Counted from the first letter of the stretch, positions 16,019-25,284 are shown. The stretch: DNA of 64,000 nt from Propionibacterium sp. (GCA_022837595.1 JALHFX010000002.1:22937-86936), one strand, 5' to 3'. Notes: generated from the sequence alone by a model not told the origin. A program made the numbers and translations.

Positions 16019-18274
16019 GTGACCAGGAACACCACCGACAGGCTCGTTGGTGATGTGCTGGATGGACGTTATGAGGTCTTGCAGCGGCTCGCCCGCGGCG
16101 GGATGGCGACAGTCTATCGAGCCTGGGACCGCCGGCTGGAGCGCATCGTCGCGATCAAGGTCATGCATGACGGGCTGGGCGATGATGCCGAGTTCATCGC
16201 GAAATTCGATCGCGAGGCTCGCGCTGCCGCCCGGTTGTGCGATGAGAACGTCGTTTCTATCTTCGATCAGGGATACGACCATGGCCGCCCCTATATCGTG
16301 ATGGAGTTCGTCGAGGGGCAGACGCTGCGCTCGATCATTACCCGCGACGCCCCGATGAGCCCGCTGCGCGCTCTGCAGATGATCGAACCGGTTGCTGCCG
16401 CGCTCTCGGTCGCGCATGACGCAGGCCTGGTACACCGCGACGTCAAGCCCGAGAATGTGCTGATCAGTGACCGCGGAGCAATCAAGGTCGCCGACTTCGG
16501 CTTGGCCCGCACGATCAGCTCGCAGACCTCCAACAACACGCAAGGCCTGCTGATCGGTACGGTCAGCTATCTGCCGCCCGAGTTACTCACCACCGGAACG
16601 GCACATTCCTGGTCGGATGTCTATTCCACCGGCATCGTTCTTTTCGAGATGCTGACCGGCACCAAGCCGTTCACCGGCGAAACGCCGATCACGGTCGCCT
16701 ACAAACACGTCAATGAAGATGTTCCCCTGCCGTCTCGGGTACTAGCGGCGAAACATCCCCAACAGGCCCGACGCGAACCGATCCCGGACTATGTGGACGC
16801 GCTGGTCGCTTCTTGTACCCGCCGCAATCCGAACTCCCGCCCGCACGATGGTCGCGAGTTGCTTCGCCGGATCCGGCGCGTGCGTAAGGCTCTGGAACGA
16901 GGCGTGACCTCCGACCAGGCCCTGTGCGCGCTGGTCTTCCCGGCATCCGCCTTGCCCTGGTCAGAAGAAGCGACCACAACGATCGATCCCGATTCAATGG
17001 CGACCTCGGTGCTTGCTGCCTATAGCTCCAAGGCTTCTTCTCCGGCTGCTGAGTTGATTTCTCCGGCTGGCGAGGCGCTGCCCGGCACACTCGCGGCCCC
17101 GGGCAACCAGATCCCGGCTGCGGGCGCTGCGGTGCCTGCCGATGCCAGATCCACCAAGGTGATGCCGGCGGTCAGCGAACCGCTCACTGACCCCGCACAG
17201 CCTGTGGTGGCTGACGTAGTAGTACCACCGAGGAGCCCCTATGGGTCGCAAAGCTCCAACACCGCGCATTCACCCGGCCAACCGCCCGTCCCGCCATCTG
17301 AGGATGTGCTGATGCCCGCCAGCCAACGCTATCCCAGCCTCTCGCGAGCCGCGACCTACCGTCGGCGCCGAACTTTCGTGCTGACGATCCTGGTCATACT
17401 GCTCGCGCTGATCATCGGCCTCACCAGCTGGTGGTTCGCCTCGGGCCGTTATGTGGCTGCTCCTTCGGTGATCAACCTCACTCAGAGCGAGGCACAGGAG
17501 GTAGCCGACCAAGCCGGGCTGACGATCACGTTCACCCAGGAGCATTCCGAGACGGTACCCACGGACTTGGTGATCAGCTCAGTTCCGGCACCCGGCGACC
17601 GAGTGGTGAGGGGAAGCCAGATGAGTGCGGTGATCTCGTTGGGGCCGGAACGCTATGCGGTGCCACAGTTGGCCGGTCTCACCCTTGAGGACGCGAAGCA
17701 GGCTCTGGCGCAGGCCAATCTGGCGGCTGGTCAGGTCACTGAACAGTGGAGCGAGACGGTCGCCAACGGTTTGGTGGTCTCTGCCTCGTATACGGTCGGC
17801 GAACAGCTGAAACGCGATACCCCGGTGGATCTCACGGTCTCCATGGGACGCGAACCGCTGACTATCCCGAGCGTGATCGGCAAGACGAAGGAAGAAGCGA
17901 CCAAGACCATCAGCGATCTCGGCTTCCAAGTGGCCTATGCCGATGAGAAGGTCAGCGCCACGGTGCCCGCCGGATCGGTGATCAGCCAGAGTCCGGCAGA
18001 AGGAACCGGCTACCGCGGCGACACCATTACCCTGACGATCAGCAAGGGCGCCAAGATGACGAAGGTGCCGATGCCGAAGACCGGTGAGAAGCCGGGCGCA
18101 TACTCCGATCGGCTCACCAGCGCCAAGTTCACTCCAGAACTGGTTTATAGCGGCGCGAATCTTGGTCCGAATTTGGGCAAGATAGCCAAGGTCACCGACG
18201 AGGACGGCAAGACCCTGTCCGCCGATTCCGAGTTGCCCGAAGGCGCCAAGATAAAGGTGTACGTTACTTTGTGA
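16019..18274 (+). CDS. pknL: Membrane Ser/Thr protein kinase with extracellular PASTA repeats (PknL-like)
   Basis: 751 residues, GTG start. The kinase domain (about 17-290) is complete: glycine loop ARGGMATVY, Lys47 in AIKV, catalytic HRDVKPEN (139-146), DFG 159-161, and a Thr-containing activation segment. A Pro/Ala-rich juxtamembrane stretch is followed by one membrane helix at about 452-474, then three PASTA repeats and a fourth degenerate one. PASTA domains bind peptidoglycan or muropeptides, so it should couple wall state to cytoplasmic phosphorylation. Position between idsA and aroG matches PknL of Mycobacterium and Corynebacterium; the corynebacterial protein also carries PASTA repeats. 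The stop overlaps the next start. Confidence 0.9.
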   Translation: MTRNTTDRLVGDVLDGRYEVLQRLARGGMATVYRAWDRRLERIVAIKVMHDGLGDDAEFIAKFDREARAAARLCDENVVSIFDQGYDHGRPYIVMEFVEGQTLRSIITRDAPMSPLRALQMIEPVAAALSVAHDAGLVHRDVKPENVLISDRGAIKVADFGLARTISSQTSNNTQGLLIGTVSYLPPELLTTGTAHSWSDVYSTGIVLFEMLTGTKPFTGETPITVAYKHVNEDVPLPSRVLAAKHPQQARREPIPDYVDALVASCTRRNPNSRPHDGRELLRRIRRVRKALERGVTSDQALCALVFPASALPWSEEATTTIDPDSMATSVLAAYSSKASSPAAELISPAGEALPGTLAAPGNQIPAAGAAVPADARSTKVMPAVSEPLTDPAQPVVADVVVPPRSPYGSQSSNTAHSPGQPPVPPSEDVLMPASQRYPSLSRAATYRRRRTFVLTILVILLALIIGLTSWWFASGRYVAAPSVINLTQSEAQEVADQAGLTITFTQEHSETVPTDLVISSVPAPGDRVVRGSQMSAVISLGPERYAVPQLAGLTLEDAKQALAQANLAAGQVTEQWSETVANGLVVSASYTVGEQLKRDTPVDLTVSMGREPLTIPSVIGKTKEEATKTISDLGFQVAYADEKVSATVPAGSVISQSPAEGTGYRGDTITLTISKGAKMTKVPMPKTGEKPGAYSDRLTSAKFTPELVYSGANLGPNLGKIAKVTDEDGKTLSADSELPEGAKIKVYVTL

Positions 18275-19284
18275 TGACTCGCACCACCCACGCTCGCTCG
18301 TCCGATCGGCTTGCGCCATTCGCGCTACTCCTAATGGCTATCTTGTGGGGCTCAACGTTCTTCGTCCTACATGACATGCTCGAACGCATCGACGCCGCTG
18401 ATCTGCTCGGGGTCCGGTTCACGATCGCGGCGGTCGTCTTTGCCGCGTTGATGCATCGCAAGCTGATCATCAACCGCACCACCCTGCGGCAGGGAGCTAT
18501 CTTGGGTTTGATCTTCGGATCTGCCCAGCTTCTCCAGACTTACGGTCTTGCCCATACCAGCGCGTCGATCTCCGGCTTTCTGACTGGTATCTACGTGGTG
18601 CTCACGCCAATCCTCGAGGCGCTGCTCTTCAAAGCACGTGTGCGTCGGCGAGTCTGGGTGGCGGTCGGCTTGGCCGTGGTGGGTTTGGCCGCGTTGACCA
18701 TCGTCCCCGGCGCAGGCACCGTGGAGTTCGGGATCGGTGAACTGCTCACCATCGCCAGCGCTTTGGTCTACGCGGTCCATATCATCTATACCGGCCATGT
18801 CGCGACCGCAGAGAAGGCCGTGACCTTGGCGACCCTGCAGACCGCCGGCGTGGCCGTACTCTGCATGCTCGGCGCCATCCCCGGAGGGATCCACCTTCCC
18901 CAACGGGTGGACGACTGGCTGGCCTTGGGATACCTAGCGCTGGTCTGCGGCGCTTTCACCGCCTGGCTGCAGACCTGGGCACAGTCGAAGATCGACGCCA
19001 CCCCTGCGGCTGTGATTATGAGCACTGAGCCGATCTGGGCAGCAACCTTCGCGATCCTGGTCGGTCAAGAGCTCTTCAGCATGCGCACACTGATCGGTGG
19101 TACCGCGATGGTCGTCGCGATGATCCTCGCGTCCCTGCCGGATCGCGTCGATGGACGGGCGTCAGCGCTCGAGACCGATACAACGCTCAGACGGTCCACG
19201 GACGAGTGTCGCGCACATCAATCAGTTGAGTCGAGCTCAGAGCAGAGATGTGTTTGTCGATCAGCCCCAGACCCCGCTCATTGA
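18274..19284 (+). CDS. EamA-family (DMT superfamily) metabolite exporter
   Basis: 336 residues from the ATG at 18274, which shares one base with the pknL stop (a GTG at 18271 is in frame too). Ten membrane helices in two EamA repeats; the first contains MAILWGSTFFVLHD and the second ends with STEPIWAATFAILVGQE, both typical. Probably exports an amino acid or related small metabolite. The hydrophilic tail after about residue 295 is encoded antisense to the end of the MBL gene and carries no family similarity. Confidence 0.87.
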   Translation: MTRTTHARSSDRLAPFALLLMAILWGSTFFVLHDMLERIDAADLLGVRFTIAAVVFAALMHRKLIINRTTLRQGAILGLIFGSAQLLQTYGLAHTSASISGFLTGIYVVLTPILEALLFKARVRRRVWVAVGLAVVGLAALTIVPGAGTVEFGIGELLTIASALVYAVHIIYTGHVATAEKAVTLATLQTAGVAVLCMLGAIPGGIHLPQRVDDWLALGYLALVCGAFTAWLQTWAQSKIDATPAAVIMSTEPIWAATFAILVGQELFSMRTLIGGTAMVVAMILASLPDRVDGRASALETDTTLRRSTDECRAHQSVESSSEQRCVCRSAPDPAH

Positions 19285-19828
19285 GTAACGCGTCATGAAT
19301 GAAGAAGCCCCGTGGTGCACCGACAGCGCGGGTGAAATCGATCGTCTCTTTGGTCGCCGACCACGGCCCGAAAGCCGGAATCAGGACGACGTCGATGCCA
19401 TCGGCCACGGTGTCCAAGCAGTCGCCCGGGTGCAGGACGCTGGGTTCGGACTCGGCGCGGAAGACGAACCCGACGTTGGCGATTCGCGGATAGTCCCGAT
19501 GAATGACAGCATGCTCCCCGCCAATGGTCTCTACCTGTAGGCGGCCCAGGTCGATCTTCTCTCCCGGCCCGAGCCTGCGGGTGCGCTCAGGCAATGCCAC
19601 GATCTGCGTCACGCTCGCTTCGACGGCCACCAGCGCCTGCGGGTTCGCGTCCAATAGCTTTGGTAACCAGACCGGATCGGCGTGATCGGCATGCTGGTGG
19701 GTGACCAGCACGGCATCCAGATCGGTGACACCGTGCCATGCCGTGCTGAAATCGCCCGGATCGACCAGGACGCGTTGGTCCGCGGTCTCGATCAAGACGC
19801 AGGAATGTCCAAGATGGGTGATCTGCAT
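19187..19828 (-). CDS. Metallo-beta-lactamase-fold hydrolase
   Basis: 213 residues from the ATG at 19828. Starts MQITHLGHSCVLIE, then VDPGDF, then the zinc motif THQHADHAD (HxHxDH) near residue 45, and later histidine-bearing strands (HPGDC and FFIHDAL). It resembles the UPF0173-like, L-ascorbate-lactonase-type branch of the fold. The substrate is unknown. 98 bp of its 3' end overlap the convergent EamA gene. A CATAGT hexamer 6 nt before the ATG suggests a leaderless start. Confidence 0.82.
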   Translation of the reverse strand: MQITHLGHSCVLIETADQRVLVDPGDFSTAWHGVTDLDAVLVTHQHADHADPVWLPKLLDANPQALVAVEASVTQIVALPERTRRLGPGEKIDLGRLQVETIGGEHAVIHRDYPRIANVGFVFRAESEPSVLHPGDCLDTVADGIDVVLIPAFGPWSATKETIDFTRAVGAPRGFFIHDALLNERGLGLIDKHISALSSTQLIDVRDTRPWTV

Positions 19829-19834
19829 GCGTTC

Positions 19835-19840
19835 ACTATG
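19835..19840 (-). promoter_or_regulatory. Leaderless promoter -10 of the MBL-fold gene
   Basis: CATAGT (minus strand) ends 6 nt before the ATG at 19828; no Shine-Dalgarno. Confidence 0.35.
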
Positions 19841-19883
19841 GCACGCATCATCCCAGCGCATGCCCACCGGCCACCGATCCGCC

Positions 19884-19943
19884 CAGCAGCTACAGCGGCT
19901 ACCGATCAGCCCAGCGGCTACCGAGGATCGCAGCAGCTACCGA
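19884..19943. repeat. 19-bp-period direct repeats with GCTACCGA core
   Basis: The 13-mer CAGCRGCTACCGA occurs at 19893, 19912 and 19931, exactly 19 bp apart, with a shorter copy (CAGCAGCTAC) at 19884. They lie in the 159-bp gap between two minus-strand genes. The last copy forms the left arm of the hairpin at 19936-19955. Confidence 0.7.
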
Positions 19944-19955
19944 ACCTTCGGTAGC
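19936..19955 (-). terminator. Hairpin downstream of the threonine aldolase gene
   Basis: GCTACCGAA / TTCGGTAGC, 9-bp perfect arms with a 2-nt centre, 33 bp after the ltaE stop on the minus strand. No T-run, so termination strength is uncertain. Confidence 0.4.
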
Positions 19956-19987
19956 CTGGGTGATTTCTGGTAGCCGGAATCTGCTGG

Positions 19988-21022
19988 CTAGGACGCGAGC
20001 AGGCCGCCGATGATGGCGCCGGCCCAACGACACGCTTCGGTATCCACGCCTAGATGTGTGACGGCCCGCAGCTGGTGAGAGCCTACTTTGCTGATCAACA
20101 GGCCCTGTCCTCTGGCGGCCATCACCAGCTCGGCGGCTGGCTGCTCGCCGGAGTCGATCACGACGATGTTGGTGGCCACCTCTTCCGGATCGACAGCCCC
20201 TGGGGCTGCGACAGCGATTTGCTCGGCGAGGAGCTTGGCATTGGCGTGGTCATCGGCAAGCCGATCGATGCCGTGGTCGAGTGCATATAACGCCGCCGCG
20301 GCCAGAATTCCGGACTGTCGCATGCCTCCGCCCAACCGCTTGCGCTGGACGCGGGCTCTGGCGATACGCTCGGTGCTCGAAACCAGCACCGAGCCGACCG
20401 GGGCGCCCATACCTTTGGAATAGCAGACGCTGACGGTGTCGAAGAGCGACCCATATTCAGCCATCGACACTCCGGTCGCCCGATGAGCATTCCATAGCCG
20501 CGCACCATCGAGATGCATCCCGATACCCGTAGCTCGGCAAAGCCGGTGACTGGCCCGCAGCATCTCGATCGGATGAATTGTGCCGCCGCCGAAGTTGTGG
20601 GTGTTCTCGATCGCGATCGCGGCCGTTTCGACCAGATACGGGCCGCAGCCGGTCGCAATCAACTCTGCGATGTCGCTGGTCTGTGCGATGCCTGAGACAC
20701 CTGAGGTGGGCGCCCAAGTTCGCATGGTGATACCGTTCAGCACCGCGTGAGCGCCCATCTCGGCGCGGACGATGTGGGCGCGTTGGTCGCAGAGAATTTC
20801 ACCCCCAACGGGGACCAGCGACCAAACACCGAGCATATTGGCCATCGATCCGCTCGGGCAGAAAAGACCCGCCTGGTGGCCAAGCAATGCTGCGGTTCGC
20901 TCTTCAAGTTCAGTTGTCGTGGGATCCTCGCCATAGACATCGTCGCCGACTTCAGCATTCGCCATAGCCTGCCGCATCGCGGCAGACGGTCGAGTGACGG
21001 TATCAGATCTCAGATCGATCAC
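19988..21022 (-). CDS. ltaE: Low-specificity L-threonine aldolase
   Basis: 344 residues, GTG start. Begins MIDLRSDTVTRPS with VGDDVYGEDPTT, the family hallmark; HLDGARLWNA holds the PLP-binding Asp, and the Schiff-base Lys is in CYSKGMGAPVGS. It cleaves threonine or allo-threonine to glycine and acetaldehyde. Only 5 bp separate it from aroG, so the two are co-transcribed. Confidence 0.92.
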   Translation of the reverse strand: MIDLRSDTVTRPSAAMRQAMANAEVGDDVYGEDPTTTELEERTAALLGHQAGLFCPSGSMANMLGVWSLVPVGGEILCDQRAHIVRAEMGAHAVLNGITMRTWAPTSGVSGIAQTSDIAELIATGCGPYLVETAAIAIENTHNFGGGTIHPIEMLRASHRLCRATGIGMHLDGARLWNAHRATGVSMAEYGSLFDTVSVCYSKGMGAPVGSVLVSSTERIARARVQRKRLGGGMRQSGILAAAALYALDHGIDRLADDHANAKLLAEQIAVAAPGAVDPEEVATNIVVIDSGEQPAAELVMAARGQGLLISKVGSHQLRAVTHLGVDTEACRWAGAIIGGLLAS

Positions 21023-21027
21023 GAGGT

Positions 21028-22413
21028 TCAGTCATTCCAGTCGGGCACCTGCAGCGGTTCACGACGCAGCTCCCGGCTCTGGTTGAGTCGCTCGGCGATC
21101 ATGAAGGCCAGCTCGAGACTCTGGCTGCGGTTCAGTCGCGGATCGCATGCGGTCTCATAACGCGAGTCGAGGTCTGCTTCGGAAAGATGAAATGCCCCAC
21201 CCAAGCACTCGGTGACGTCATCCCCGGTGAGCTCGACATGGACGCCGCCCGGCCAGGTACCCAACCTGTCATGCACGTCGAAGAAACCGTTCAGTTCTTC
21301 GACGACAGCCGCGTAGCTGCGGGTCTTATAGCCGTTGGCGGTCTCGAAAGTGTTACCGTGCATCGGATCGCAAACCCAGGCCACCTTGCGCCCGGTCTTC
21401 TCGACTGCCTCAATGATCGGCGGCAGCTTCTCCCGGACTTTGTCGGCCCCCATGCGGGTGATGAATGTCACTCGCCCGGGTACCCGATCCGGGTCGAGCC
21501 GCTCCGCGATCTCCACGGCATCCGCGCCCGTGGCGCCGGGGCCGAGCTTGACGCCCAGGGGATTGGTCACGCGCCGCAACAGCTCGACCTGCGCGCCCTG
21601 GGGCTGGCGGGTGCGCTCACCGATCCAGATCATATGTCCCGACGTGGCGTAGGGAAGATGGCTACGCGAATCGATACGCGTCATCGCGTGTTCGTAGTCG
21701 AGCAGCAGGGCCTCGTGTGAGGCGTAGAAGTCCACGACCGACAAGGTGTCGTCATTGACCCCGCAGGCCATCATGAAACCCAGCGCCCGTTCGATCTCGC
21801 CCGCCATTTGCTCATAACGATGCTCGATGCGTGAATCCTGCACGAAGCTGGCATTCCAGGCGTGCAGGTGCCGGATGTCAGCGAATCCACCCGTGACGAA
21901 GGCTCGCACTAGATTCAACGTGGCTGCCGAAGCGTTGTACATGCGCATCAGCCGATCCGGATCGTGCCGCCTCGACTCAGGAGTGAAATCGAAACCGTTC
22001 ACGGCATCGCCACGATAGGCAGGCAGTGTCACGCCCCTTCGGGTCTCGGTATCTTTGGAGCGGGGTTTCGCATATTGGCCTGCGATGCGTCCGACTTTGA
22101 CGACAGGCACCTGTGCGGCGTAGGTGAGCACCACGCTCATTGACAACAAGACGCGAAGCTTGGCTTTGATGTTGTCGGCGCGCAACCCATCGAAAGTCTC
22201 GGCGCAGTCGCCGCCCTGCAACATGAAAGCGCGCCGATCGGCGACGTTCGCGATCCGCTCACGTAGCTCGTCGCACTCGCCGGCAAACACCAGCGGGGGC
22301 ATTTCGCCCAGCCGGTTGAGCACCCAGGTCAACCGCTCGGTATCGGCATAGGTGGGCTGCTGCACCTGGGGCATCGCGCGCAGCTCGGCCAAAGACGGAA
22401 TCAGCTCAGACAC
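21028..22413 (-). CDS. aroG: 3-Deoxy-7-phosphoheptulonate synthase, class II
   Basis: 461 residues from a GTG. Plant/mycobacterial type AroAII: FAGECDELRERI, MLQGGDCAETFDG (metal-binding Cys), VGRIAGQYAKPRS, LPAYRGDAVNGF, HLPYATSGHMIWIGERTR, and CDPMHGNT. Condenses PEP with erythrose 4-phosphate at the entry of the shikimate pathway. First gene of the aroG-ltaE unit. TAGTCT lies 7 nt before the GTG, pointing to leaderless translation. Placement two genes from the PASTA kinase is conserved with Rv2178c. Confidence 0.96.
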   Translation of the reverse strand: MSELIPSLAELRAMPQVQQPTYADTERLTWVLNRLGEMPPLVFAGECDELRERIANVADRRAFMLQGGDCAETFDGLRADNIKAKLRVLLSMSVVLTYAAQVPVVKVGRIAGQYAKPRSKDTETRRGVTLPAYRGDAVNGFDFTPESRRHDPDRLMRMYNASAATLNLVRAFVTGGFADIRHLHAWNASFVQDSRIEHRYEQMAGEIERALGFMMACGVNDDTLSVVDFYASHEALLLDYEHAMTRIDSRSHLPYATSGHMIWIGERTRQPQGAQVELLRRVTNPLGVKLGPGATGADAVEIAERLDPDRVPGRVTFITRMGADKVREKLPPIIEAVEKTGRKVAWVCDPMHGNTFETANGYKTRSYAAVVEELNGFFDVHDRLGTWPGGVHVELTGDDVTECLGGAFHLSEADLDSRYETACDPRLNRSQSLELAFMIAERLNQSRELRREPLQVPDWND

Positions 22414-22420
22414 AGAGCCA

Positions 22421-22426
22421 AGACTA
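22421..22426 (-). promoter_or_regulatory. Leaderless promoter -10 of aroG
   Basis: TAGTCT (minus strand) ends 7 nt before the GTG start at 22413. Confidence 0.45.
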
Positions 22427-22485
22427 ATCGGTCCTGCCCAATACTGGCCGCCATGCCCGCGCCGCAGACCTCGCAGGGAGCACGA

Positions 22486-23151
22486 TCATGTGTCCAGCCC
22501 CTGTTGAATGGCGTAGCGCGTGAGTTCAACGCGATTGTGTAACTGGAGTTTGCGCAACACATTCTGCACATGATTCTGCACGGTGCGGTGGCTGACGAAG
22601 AGCTGCTCGGCTATGTCACGGTAGCTCAAGCCCTTGGCAACCAACCTCAGGACTTCCGTCTCGCGAGGGGTGAGCACCGGGCTGTCATCCGGTGAAGCCG
22701 GATTATTGGCTATCCGCCGGTATTCACCCAGCACCAGGCCCGCCAGCGTCGCAGTGAAGACCGCTTCGCCTTCCGCGGTTTTGCGGACGGCATCGAGTAA
22801 CTCTTGTTTGGTTGCCGACTTCAGCACATAACCGCTAGCGCCGGCCTTGACGGCTCGCAAGACATCATCGCGTTCGCCAGATGCAGACATGACGAGCACT
22901 TTCAGGTCTGGGAATTCGCTGGTCAGCATCTGCGTGCAGGTCGCACCATCAGGGTAGGGAATATTGAGATCCATCACCACGACATCAGGAACGGTAGCCC
23001 GGGCCCGGTCCATCACCTGACTGCCCTGATATGCAACCGCAACCACCTCACAACACATCTCGGTGAGGTCCTCGCCCAATGCGTCGATCCAGAAAGGGTG
23101 GTCGTCCACCAACATGACTCGGATATTGGACGGGATCGAATCGATTGACAT
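22486..23151 (-). CDS. NarL/LuxR-type response regulator (MacR-like)
   Basis: 221 residues. The receiver domain has Asp16/Asp17, the phospho-acceptor Asp61 (VVVMDLNIP) and Lys111 (YVLKSA). A linker leads to a LuxR HTH at about 155-215 (LTPRETEVLRLVAKGLSYRDIAEQL, split by the usual turn). AGGAG nine bases before the ATG. It follows its sensor kinase gene by 110 bp. In Streptomyces a MacRS pair lies near the class II DAHP synthase and kinase genes, so the same system is likely. Confidence 0.9.
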   Translation of the reverse strand: MSIDSIPSNIRVMLVDDHPFWIDALGEDLTEMCCEVVAVAYQGSQVMDRARATVPDVVVMDLNIPYPDGATCTQMLTSEFPDLKVLVMSASGERDDVLRAVKAGASGYVLKSATKQELLDAVRKTAEGEAVFTATLAGLVLGEYRRIANNPASPDDSPVLTPRETEVLRLVAKGLSYRDIAEQLFVSHRTVQNHVQNVLRKLQLHNRVELTRYAIQQGLDT

Positions 23152-23261
23152 CAGATGGCTCCTGCGCTGGCCGATTGCACCTCAAGTCCCTTCATTGTGT
23201 CCTCACCAGGGTCCATTCGTGGCGACCGCATTCCGTTCACGAACCACGGTGCCGGCTCAGG

Positions 23262-24419
23262 TCACTCCAATGGAACCCGGAACTCCCATTCCAGACCCGC
23301 GCCCCGCGAAGTCGTCAGCGTTGAGTGACCACCAAGATCAACGATCCGTCCGATGATGGACTCCTTCACGCCAAGCCTGCCGGCGGCGGCCGCCGCGTCC
23401 AACTGTTCCTGGGTCGCTCCGACTCCATCGTCGCGCACCGAGATGATCAGCTCGTTGCCCTCCTGCTCCAACAGGATCCAGCTATGTGCGCCCTGACCCG
23501 CATGATTGCTGACGTTCGCCAGTACTTCGCTGATCACCCGGTCGAGTTCCTTGGCGCGGGCCGAAGCCATATTGAGCTGCCCCGCCATCGTGGAAACCGT
23601 CACGGTGTCGCTTTGGTGTTTTTCGAGCATGATCGTGACGTCAGTCTTGTCTGTGTCCAGGAAGCCACCACCCAAAATGTCAACCCGGCGATCCTGCAGG
23701 ATGGCACGCAATTGGTCCTCCTGGCGCAGCGCCAGCGAAGCCAGCAGTTGTCCGCGTGGGCCGAGCTCTGCGCCTTCGCGGGCGACCATTGCGAGCACCT
23801 GGAGTACACCATCATGGACGATGCGGTTCAACCGCTCGCGCTCTTCGAGAGCCGCCAAGGTCGCCAGACCGCGTTCACGTTCGGCCATCGCATTGTTCAA
23901 TTGACTGACGACCAGACCGATGAAGTACGGGATCGCGGCCATCAACAAGACATCGCCCCAGGCCCGCGGCGCCAGCGAAGGCGCCTGCGCGAACTGTACA
24001 GCTCCCACGAGCAAACCACCGGCGAGCCCCGCCAGCGGGCCGCGCCAGATCGCTAAGACGGCCGGGGCAGCCAGCATCCAATAGCAGGCGACACCCAGAT
24101 AGCTCTGCTGCAATACATCGGCCCCGAGCACGAAACGGGAGCTGGCCACTACGGCCAAGGTGACGGCCATGTCGGTCAGCCGCAGCCACTTCGTGCGCCA
24201 TCTCGGTCGCATATTCAGCAGGTATGCCATCACCGACCACACGGCGACGATCACACAGATCACCACCAGTAAACGCGGATGCGCCACCTGTGTCAGACGC
24301 ATGCCGTTCACGATGAGCATATGCACCAGCAGCGCTATCCGAGCCCAGCCCGCAGCTCGGTAAATCGTGCCGAGCAGGTTGGGGCCGGTGGGGAGGATCT
24401 GTTTGTTAGCCATCACCAT
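23262..24419 (-). CDS. MacS-like sensor histidine kinase
   Basis: 385 residues from the ATG at 24419, which overlaps the upstream acyltransferase by 14 nt (an ATG at 24413 is the alternative). About five to six membrane helices in the first 170 residues form the sensor, followed by a HisKA_3-type dimerisation helix with the phospho-His in RIVHDGVLQVLA (near 204). The HATPase domain has an N box (EVLANVSNHAG) and a G1 box (RDDGVGAT). Paired with the regulator downstream and co-transcribed with two acyltransferases, which hints at envelope or lipid sensing. Confidence 0.87.
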   Translation of the reverse strand: MVMANKQILPTGPNLLGTIYRAAGWARIALLVHMLIVNGMRLTQVAHPRLLVVICVIVAVWSVMAYLLNMRPRWRTKWLRLTDMAVTLAVVASSRFVLGADVLQQSYLGVACYWMLAAPAVLAIWRGPLAGLAGGLLVGAVQFAQAPSLAPRAWGDVLLMAAIPYFIGLVVSQLNNAMAERERGLATLAALEERERLNRIVHDGVLQVLAMVAREGAELGPRGQLLASLALRQEDQLRAILQDRRVDILGGGFLDTDKTDVTIMLEKHQSDTVTVSTMAGQLNMASARAKELDRVISEVLANVSNHAGQGAHSWILLEQEGNELIISVRDDGVGATQEQLDAAAAAGRLGVKESIIGRIVDLGGHSTLTTSRGAGLEWEFRVPLE

Positions 24420-25284
24420 CTGGAGTCTGCGCTTGATTGCGCCTGGCCGCGCGAGCTCGTTGCTCGGTGAGCGCGGCGCGTTCGGCCTGCTGACGGGCTG
24501 CCTCGATCGCCTCGTCCATGATGGCCGCGTCCTGTTCGTCCAGCAGTCGTGCGAGCTCAGCTTCGGAGGCGCGACGATGCTCCTCAGCAGTTCGGCGTTC
24601 GGCGCGCTGTTCACGCCACTCCGACAATCCGATGCTGCGGCCAAGTACCTGCCGCTTCTTGGCCTCGCCGGCGTATGAATCGAGATAGCGGCGACCGGCC
24701 AGCTGACTGATCCTGGTCATCACCAGATCCGTCAACCCACGCAGGATGAAACCCTCGAGCACATCACTGGGCAGCTGATCACCGGCAAATCGTGTCGTCT
24801 CGATCGCTTCTCCGATGCGCAGCCGGTAACGGAACTCGGGTAATGCGTCCCGAGCTTTCAACGGGACCAAAGCTGCGGGCACGATCGTCACCCCGGTCGA
24901 CAGCGCCAAAGCCACGAACCGCGCATGCCCCTTGTGCACCGCCCCATCACCGTCGCTGGCACCCTCCGGGAAAACCACCAGGATCTCGCCGCGAGCGAGC
25001 CGCGCGGCTGGGCTCCGCTCCGCGTCGGACTGGTCGTCCCAGCTGACATGACGCAGCCCAGGGATCATCCGACGGCGGTTCTGTGGCTCGAGGACGAGCG
25101 TGGCCGTCCGTCCGAGCGACGCCATGACGTTCAGGTGATCGAACGGGCCGACTCTGTTGACGGCGAGGATACAGGCGCCGTCGGGTAAGCGTTCCAGATG
25201 CTCGACGTCGATCTTCCATGGGTTCCGCAAACGGCCCGCAGATCGCCGCAGGTTCGCCAGTTCACGAGGCATCGCAGGGACCAC
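24406..25284 (-). CDS. PlsC-type acyltransferase-like protein with altered catalytic motif
   Basis: 292 residues, GTG start with GGGAG upstream. The fold is that of 1-acylglycerol-3-phosphate acyltransferase: motif III FPEGASDGDGAVHKG and a late VPAALVP. The catalytic HX4D of motif I is replaced by an RX4D (VNRVGPFDH, Arg encoded by AGA), so the base is missing. The last 75 residues are a charged, Ala/Glu/Arg-rich coiled coil. It follows an intact paralogue by 3 bp and overlaps the sensor kinase gene, so it may be a regulatory or scaffold paralogue. Confidence 0.82.
   Translation of the reverse strand: MVPAMPRELANLRRSAGRLRNPWKIDVEHLERLPDGACILAVNRVGPFDHLNVMASLGRTATLVLEPQNRRRMIPGLRHVSWDDQSDAERSPAARLARGEILVVFPEGASDGDGAVHKGHARFVALALSTGVTIVPAALVPLKARDALPEFRYRLRIGEAIETTRFAGDQLPSDVLEGFILRGLTDLVMTRISQLAGRRYLDSYAGEAKKRQVLGRSIGLSEWREQRAERRTAEEHRRASEAELARLLDEQDAAIMDEAIEAARQQAERAALTEQRARAARRNQAQTPDGDG

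Noticed and set aside
17579..18319. 246-residue open frame antisense to the PASTA region of pknL
   Set aside because: Codon-mirror frame only; the sense strand encodes well-formed PASTA repeats.
19936..19955. Strong intrinsic terminator
   Set aside because: The hairpin is perfect but the loop is too tight and no T-run follows on the minus strand, so it is listed with low confidence only.
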